Positions 59,225 to 64,000 of a stretch of DNA of 64,000 bases are shown in pieces. Below the pieces are notes generated by a model. The model was given only the letters and a program-made list of their open reading frames with translations, was not told the DNA's origin and made no database searches. Source of the DNA: Phytoseiulus persimilis (lineage: Eukaryota > Arthropoda > Arachnida > Mesostigmata > Phytoseiidae). The translations under genes and the position numbers were made by a program. The stretch is taken from the NCBI GenBank assembly GCA_037576195.1, contig CM075102.1, forward strand, positions 45,070,745-45,134,744, written 5' to 3'. Positions within the stretch are counted from its first letter, which is position 1, and the number at the start of each line of letters is the position of its first letter.

Positions 59225-61241
59225 AGTTACAGCCCGTTTCCCCAAAACCGCTTCCCCGAAACCGTCTCCCCGACTAGAAACTCTCTCCCGGTTCTGAGAC
59301 CCTACGAGTCTATGAGGCTTCCATGTGGACCGCGGAGACGAGAACAATTATGCTGATAAATTGGGAAGAAGTGCGAAGTCGGCCGAACATAGACACTAAC
59401 CCTTGGCTTCAGGAATGATAGTGCTGGGGCTTGGCGAGTTACATTTTGCGGTGAAGAGTTACTGTGATTCCGCACAACTTTGCTCGTCGATATGCTCGTT
59501 ATATTATCACAAAAGGGTATGAGGATTCATATCAGGTCTCGGGAAGTGACCCGAGGTCATACAAGAGTTTTCTTGGACGCCACGTTTTGAAGGTATTGTG
59601 ACAGCGAAACTTGATTGGTCTCCAATTCCTCCGCGAAGTTCATGAGTTTCTGATTGATTCTTCGATATCGCTGTCGTGATCGAGGTGGGGGGGCCTCCCT
59701 GCCGCAGGAGAAGCATGTCATTTTTGAACCGTTGCCCTTGTTGTTTAGGATGTTTCACCAAATCGAAGATCGGAAACGATGCATCGATCTCTTCATCCAC
59801 GTTGTCGGCTCGCAGCTTATCGATACGAGAAGCTCTGGTCTCATTGTACACCTGTCGCGCGGTCTTCTGGCTTCCGACTGTCACTCGCTCTTTCATCTCG
59901 TTCAAAGTCGTCCTCTTTATGTACTTCTCACTCGCAGGCTCGTGGTTGTGCGTTCCACTAAGTCCCTGACAGGCGGATACAGTTCTCTTCGGAAATCCAA
60001 CGACATTGTAGGAGGATGATCGTTGGATGGGTACACAGATACACTGTATAAGATATGAACTACACACGATCACCGGTCTGTAGCTATTGGAACGGAGGAA
60101 CAAGACATGTCAGAGATATTCTCCCTTTGTGAGTGTCGCTCCCGCACGACAGTTTCTCTTGGACTTCTGCGTGCATCGGCAGTAGATGCTGGTTTCTTTC
60201 TTCCCGTCAACTTCATACAAGTAGTGGTCGATGTAGTAAATCGGCTTTCCTTTCGTTGAGAGCGCTGCTTTTACCTCCATTGTTTACGTCGTCCTACTCG
60301 GGTATGTTCCGTCCGAGTCGGCTAAAATCACTCTCGTTTCGATCGCTGACAAGAACAAATGAAATGCTTTACGAACACAGTGGAACGAAAACTGCGGTCG
60401 ATTTGTAAGGTAGAATCGTTACGGAGATTCCAAACTAAAAGATGCACCGGAACGAGAAGGAGTTTGCGATCCGAAACCGTGAGTGTCAACAACCGCCACT
60501 GCTTGCCGAGCGAGCTTATAAGCACTTCGATCTCGACCCACAAACGCGTACGTGCAACGCACATGGTAATTAGAAACGTCCCGAGTTTTCTCGAAAGCTT
60601 GACGGACAATGATACGGCACATCTAAGCGATTCCGAGCGACTAAGAGTCGTTCTATGATGGAATGATGCCAACGGCTCAGTATGACTCCAGAGCATGGCA
60701 ACGCACTGAAAAACTGTTTCGTTGGCTCTCCGATTCACTCTCTGATATGGAAACTTTCGAGATGCGCACGAGCGCTCTCCAGCAGAGCGTTCATGGACGG
60801 GAATGGACCATTCTTCGAGTCACGCCGGGCGCTTATGCGTGCTCCTCCTGAGTTCGGGTGTTGCCCCGTATCAGGAACGCCTCCAATTCTTCGTCGTCAA
60901 AAAGACAAGGTGGTCCTCCGAAATGCGGCCCGCGGGCCACACCATGGTGCCCGGCCTTGATGTAAGTTACTGTGATATTGAGCAAATCTGAAATCATTCA
61001 TCCCGGATTGAGGGTTCGCGGGACACGCGACTGTATTCCTCTATGCAAATCCATCGCATTGCGCAGGGGAATCCCACAACATGACTCGCTTCCCTCGAAG
61101 TCCGCTCACTCAGACTCCGCGCTCCACATAGAAGCCTCATAGACTCGGAGGGTCTCAGAATCAGGAGAGGGTTTTTGGTCGGGGAAACGGTTTCGGGGGA
61201 ACGGTCTCGGGGAAACGGTATCGGGGAAACGGGAAAACACC
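59225..61241. mobile_element. MULE inserted in a LINE, 8-bp target duplication
   Basis: AGCCAGGG stands at 59217-59224 and 61242-61249. The inverted ends are about 110 bases long and made of CGGGGAAACGGT/ACCGTTTCCCCG units followed by GAGACCCT-CGAGTCTATGAGGCTTC on both sides. The 2,017 bases hold a broken FLYWCH-type transposase N-terminus on the minus strand and a segment (60660-60905) shared with the element at 37.29-39.16 kb. The target, the reading frame of a LINE, lets the insertion be seen to the base. Confidence 0.9.
59550..60290 (-). pseudogene. Remains of a FLYWCH-type MULE transposase
   Basis: The first exon-like piece (about 60285-60116) reads AALSTKGKPIYYIDHYLYEV, then SIYCRC and NCRAGATLTKG, a FLYWCH finger very close to that of the MULE at 34.5 kb (KPLYLVDSYLYEI, YCRC, CRARC). 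After about 110 bases of unrelated sequence it resumes out of frame with GTHNHEPASEKYIKRTTLNE (finger histidines H-x-H) and DEEIDASFPIFDLVKHPKQQ. The DDE catalytic part is missing, so this copy could move only with help from another element. Confidence 0.75.
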
Positions 61242-61886
61242 AGCCAGGGTCTCCTTTTTGTTTGTTTCTTCATCGTCTTCGTCTTGTTCCTCAACATCGT
61301 CGGAATTCGAGGGAGCTTCCTGTCGCTTTTTCATGAGCCACAGCCTGTTGCGCTCCTGTGCGAGTAGAGACCGGGGAGGGCTCCTGCTGAGCACTTGGAG
61401 TGCCGCTGTCGATACAGTCCTGTAACTTCTGGTCACTCTGATGAGCATTTTTCGCTGGGTTCTATCCAGGAGTTCTCTGTTCATCGCTTTTTTCAGTGCA
61501 AAGGGGGCCCTAACCGGCACGGCATACAGAGTTATTGATTCCGCAATCAACGCAAGGAGTTTCCTCTGGTTCTCCGGGGCTCCCCTGACTCTGGGCGAGA
61601 TTTTCGCGAGGTCCGTGGCAGCTTTCGTTGCTTTATTCGTGACGTTCTGGACATTGGAATATCCCGTCAGGTCGCAGTCAAGGTGAACCCTCAGGTATCT
61701 GGCTGACCGAGTGAACTGGATCGGGTGTCTTTCGACGTGGAGGTTTGGCAGTCTTTCTTTTCTTCTCTGGACTAACTGACCGCTTCGGTTTTTTCGGGGG
61801 CCAGCTTGAGGAGGTTTCTCTTGCACCACCGCGAGATGATAAGAAGAGCGTCCGCGGCGATTTCCTCTAGTTCTTGCAGGGACCTG

Positions 61887-62775
61887 GCGAGGCGTAGCCT
61901 CAGATGCCAGAAACTCGGATGTAAGACTCTCAGATGCCAGAAACTCAGATGTCAGACTCTCAGATGCCAGAAACTCAGATGTCAGACTCTCAGATGCCAG
62001 AAACTCAGATACCAGAATAAAACACTCTCCCGACTCCGGATGGGTCCCCGCTGATTCAGCGGGTTATTGGAGGCCGCGAATGAAACTAGGCAGAACCGGG
62101 GAGCTCAATGGGGGAAGCTCCAGCTCCAATGGCTCTAGCGCAGGCTACCTCTGTCTCCCTCCTCGGGCCAACAGGATCAGCTTTAGAACCACCCCGGACA
62201 TGTGATTATTGTCGATCGACGTGGAAAACTCAGCGACGTCCTCATTTAGGTCGCCCTGAGGCACCCGCCTCAGTCCTACACACTCTCCTCCACCGGCAGT
62301 GATGATTCGCTAGCGACGAGTAGAAAGTAAAGTAGTCTCCTCCCTAACTCCGTGCATGGGGTGAGGAATCGCCGAGCTAGCGGCCCAAAACCCAAATTGA
62401 GGCTGAGCGAGCTTCCGGCGAAGGGGGCTGCGACCGCTCGGAATTCGCGCCGAGCGGTCGCAGCCCGCTAGGATCGCTTCTCTATTTCCCCGCAGCTCGA
62501 GTCCCCAAACGTCCACGCTGATCGAGATTGATTCATCATGATTCATTCATTGCCATCATCAGCAAACCATCAATAAATCGCAGGGGGTGCGGTGCAGCGT
62601 GTACCATATGCACGGTCGCGCTCGTTGCAGACGTCGGAGACGCTTCGCTCCCAAATCCGCTTAATCAGCGGGGATCTATCCGGAATGGGGAGAGGGTTTC
62701 ATTCTGGCATCTGAGTTTCTGGCATCTGAGATTCTGCCATCTGAGTTTCTGGCATCTGAGGCATAACCATCATCG
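61887..62775. mobile_element. Long-TIR element with tandem-repeat ends
   Basis: The left arm (61887-62066) has four 30-bp units of CTCAGATGCCAGAAACTCAG followed by ACTCTCCCGACTCCGGATGG and CCCCGCTGATTCAGCGG. The right arm (about 62660-62775) is the inverted match with the same order. The interior has no gene; its centre carries a perfect 17-bp-arm palindrome at 62425-62466. It cuts off the LINE reverse-transcriptase frame at its left side. No target duplication was recognised. Confidence 0.75.
62425..62466. repeat. Perfect palindrome, 17-bp arms
   Basis: GGGCTGCGACCGCTCGG and CCGAGCGGTCGCAGCCC are separated by eight bases (AATTCGCG). It could form a strong cruciform or RNA hairpin. Confidence 0.95.
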
Positions 62776-62859
62776 TATTTTGTCTAATCTGACGTCTGGC
62801 GGTCCTGATAGGAGGCATATTCTCGGCGAACGCGACGAATCAGAAGGAATGATCCTATG

Positions 62860-63250
62860 TTAGACTGGGAAGGAACGATCGCGAGGTGCGCTCCCTCGAG
62901 GGGTTGCATCGCTCCACGTTATAGATTTGTTCTTCGCTTTCGGATGGGCGTCCAGAGCCTGGATCAAAGGCGCCGATACCCTTGCCGCATGTGCTAGGCA
63001 GCGGTGGTAATGGTTTACAATCCCGATGAATCTCTGCAGTTCGAGCATCTTTTCCGGCTCCGGAAAAGCGCGGATCCCGTCTACTCTCTCTCGCAATGGT
63101 GAGATCCCATCCGTGGTTTACTGGTGACCGAGGACGTCGACCTCACGAGTCGACACTTCCCGGCGTTGACCAGAAGCCCGTACTCTCGTAGACGTTCGAT
63201 GAGAACCCTCAGATGCTCAAGGTGTTGCTTCCTGCCGCAGGAGGCTAGCA
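62860..63250 (-). mobile_element. Ty3/Gypsy-like pol fragment (fossil)
   Basis: A minus-strand stretch matches the part of Gypsy-like pol after the reverse-transcriptase core, with the characteristic ELQRFIGIVNHYHRCL segment. Only this small piece is present and it is broken, with a few interruptions. No terminal repeats were found. It differs from the fossil at 48.7-52.9 kb. Confidence 0.75.
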
Positions 63251-63258
63251 AGTAGGCT

Positions 63259-63355
63259 TTGCAACGGTTATTTAACCACGGTTAATAACCGCAATAACCG
63301 CAAATAGTTTGCGGTTTTAACCGCGAGCGAGCTGCGGTTAAAACCGCATTCACCC
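63259..63355. repeat. Cluster of AACCGC / GCGGTT motifs, direct and inverted
   Basis: GGTTAATAACCGCAATAACC, GCGGTTTTAACCGC and GCGGTTAAAACCGC stand close together, some forming palindromes. AACCGC clusters can mark the ends of small DNA elements. No coding sense is seen. Confidence 0.7.
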
Positions 63356-63359
63356 GCGA

Positions 63360-64000
63360 TTTTCCGAAACGTATGATTCTCCGGGAAAGTGTCGTGTCTG
63401 ATGAGTGTACTTTGGCTGGGAATCAGGCACTAGGTGCTGAGAATTGGAGAGAAATGAATTGCTTCTGGAACTGTGAGATCTTGTGCGGTGACTCCCTTTG
63501 AACCGAGTTCGTACACGCTTCCGAAAACCGGTTCGGCTAGCTATGATACCTGGACACACATCAGGAACAGCCTCCTCATGTACCCATGAGCAAGCCGCTC
63601 AAGGAATCGATGAGCCAGCATCGGAGGCGGAAGGCTCAATTTTCCAGAGCTTTGCGCATCTGGTAAGTTCAGGGAACAGAGCACAGTGGAAGTAGCTATT
63701 GTGTGGGCTGCACCCCCATTGGGGGGCATCGATGAGAGGTCTGTGATGAAGTACTACCAGAAAACGGCTATCACTCATGCACTGGTCGGAACGGAGAACA
63801 TACGCCCGTTTCGAAGCCGACAACGGTGATATCGAAGCCAGGAGCAGTAATTTGGAGTCAGACAAAAATTGGAAGCACCTCAAAAGACGACCTCGAGGAT
63901 TCCCAATAAGAAAAAACTCGAGAATCAGGACGTGGAATGACGCGAGTCATCTCAACCCATCAAGGTAGCATGCCTTTGGGCACTCTTTGCTCGTGAAACC
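63360..64000. other. Unassigned right edge
   Basis: Short frames on both strands only. I found no family signal, splice-joined exons or repeat in this stretch. Confidence 0.5.

Larger units (their letters stand above)
58752..61890 (-). pseudogene. Third R1-clade LINE copy (ORF2 3' half), split by a MULE
   Basis: From 61890 down to 61250 the minus strand reads the end of reverse transcriptase and beyond (RWCKRNLLKLAPEKT, NKATKAATDLAKISPR, RTVSTAALQVL, NKKETLA). It resumes at 59216 down to 58752 with TWQRNWDSATVARW, TTYNLTQVLSGHGDFHAYL and a finger-like DDDVSHTVLHC. At the junction the codon series is continuous once the inserted element and one CCCTGGCT copy are removed. At least one frame change is present within the first part. 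It matches the C-terminal half of the LINE at 40-45 kb and is truncated at about 61890 by another long-TIR element. Confidence 0.85.

Noticed and set aside
61895-62015. CRISPR array
   Set aside because: Units are contiguous tandem repeats in an animal transposon end, without unique spacers.

Overview
This is nuclear DNA from an animal. The host genes are split by short introns with GT..AG borders, the non-LTR elements are of R1 type, and the Dock protein is of the Myoblast city/DOCK1 class. Base composition is near half GC and most introns are 40 to 300 bases, which fits a compact arthropod genome, perhaps a mite or other chelicerate; the sequence alone does not settle the species.

The first 25 kb is gene territory. 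A few exons of an unidentified secreted protein lie at 6.8-7.3 kb (minus). A fibulin-like secreted gene with anaphylatoxin and EGF modules lies at 8.3-9.6 kb (plus). A compact PAN3 gene, the deadenylase subunit, spans 10.25-13.3 kb (minus). A complete 12-exon DOCK1/Myoblast city gene spans 17.15-24.8 kb (minus). The gaps between them hold no gene I can support.

From about 26.9 kb onward the window is mostly transposable elements, often nested. These include a foldback-like element built around a 45-bp minisatellite (30.8-33.1 kb), a MULE with a FLYWCH-type transposase (33.6-36.3 kb), and a second long-TIR element with 8-bp target duplications (37.29-39.16 kb) that carries a third element with 9-bp duplications. 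A hAT-like element (39.37-45.23 kb) appears to enclose an R1-clade LINE whose two ORFs are both open. After a small host gene for a secreted six-cysteine protein (47.4-48.2 kb) come a broken Ty3/Gypsy-like fossil (48.7-52.9 kb), a hAT-like MITE, a second R1 LINE, a second 45-bp minisatellite, a mariner-like MITE with 330-bp arms, a third R1 LINE split by a MULE with an 8-bp duplication, another long-TIR element and a Gypsy-like scrap.

The most unusual pattern is that several different long-TIR elements carry short tandem repeats inside their inverted ends. The 45-bp repeat unit also keeps a 15-residue reading frame that reappears in the N-terminal part of the open LINE ORF1.
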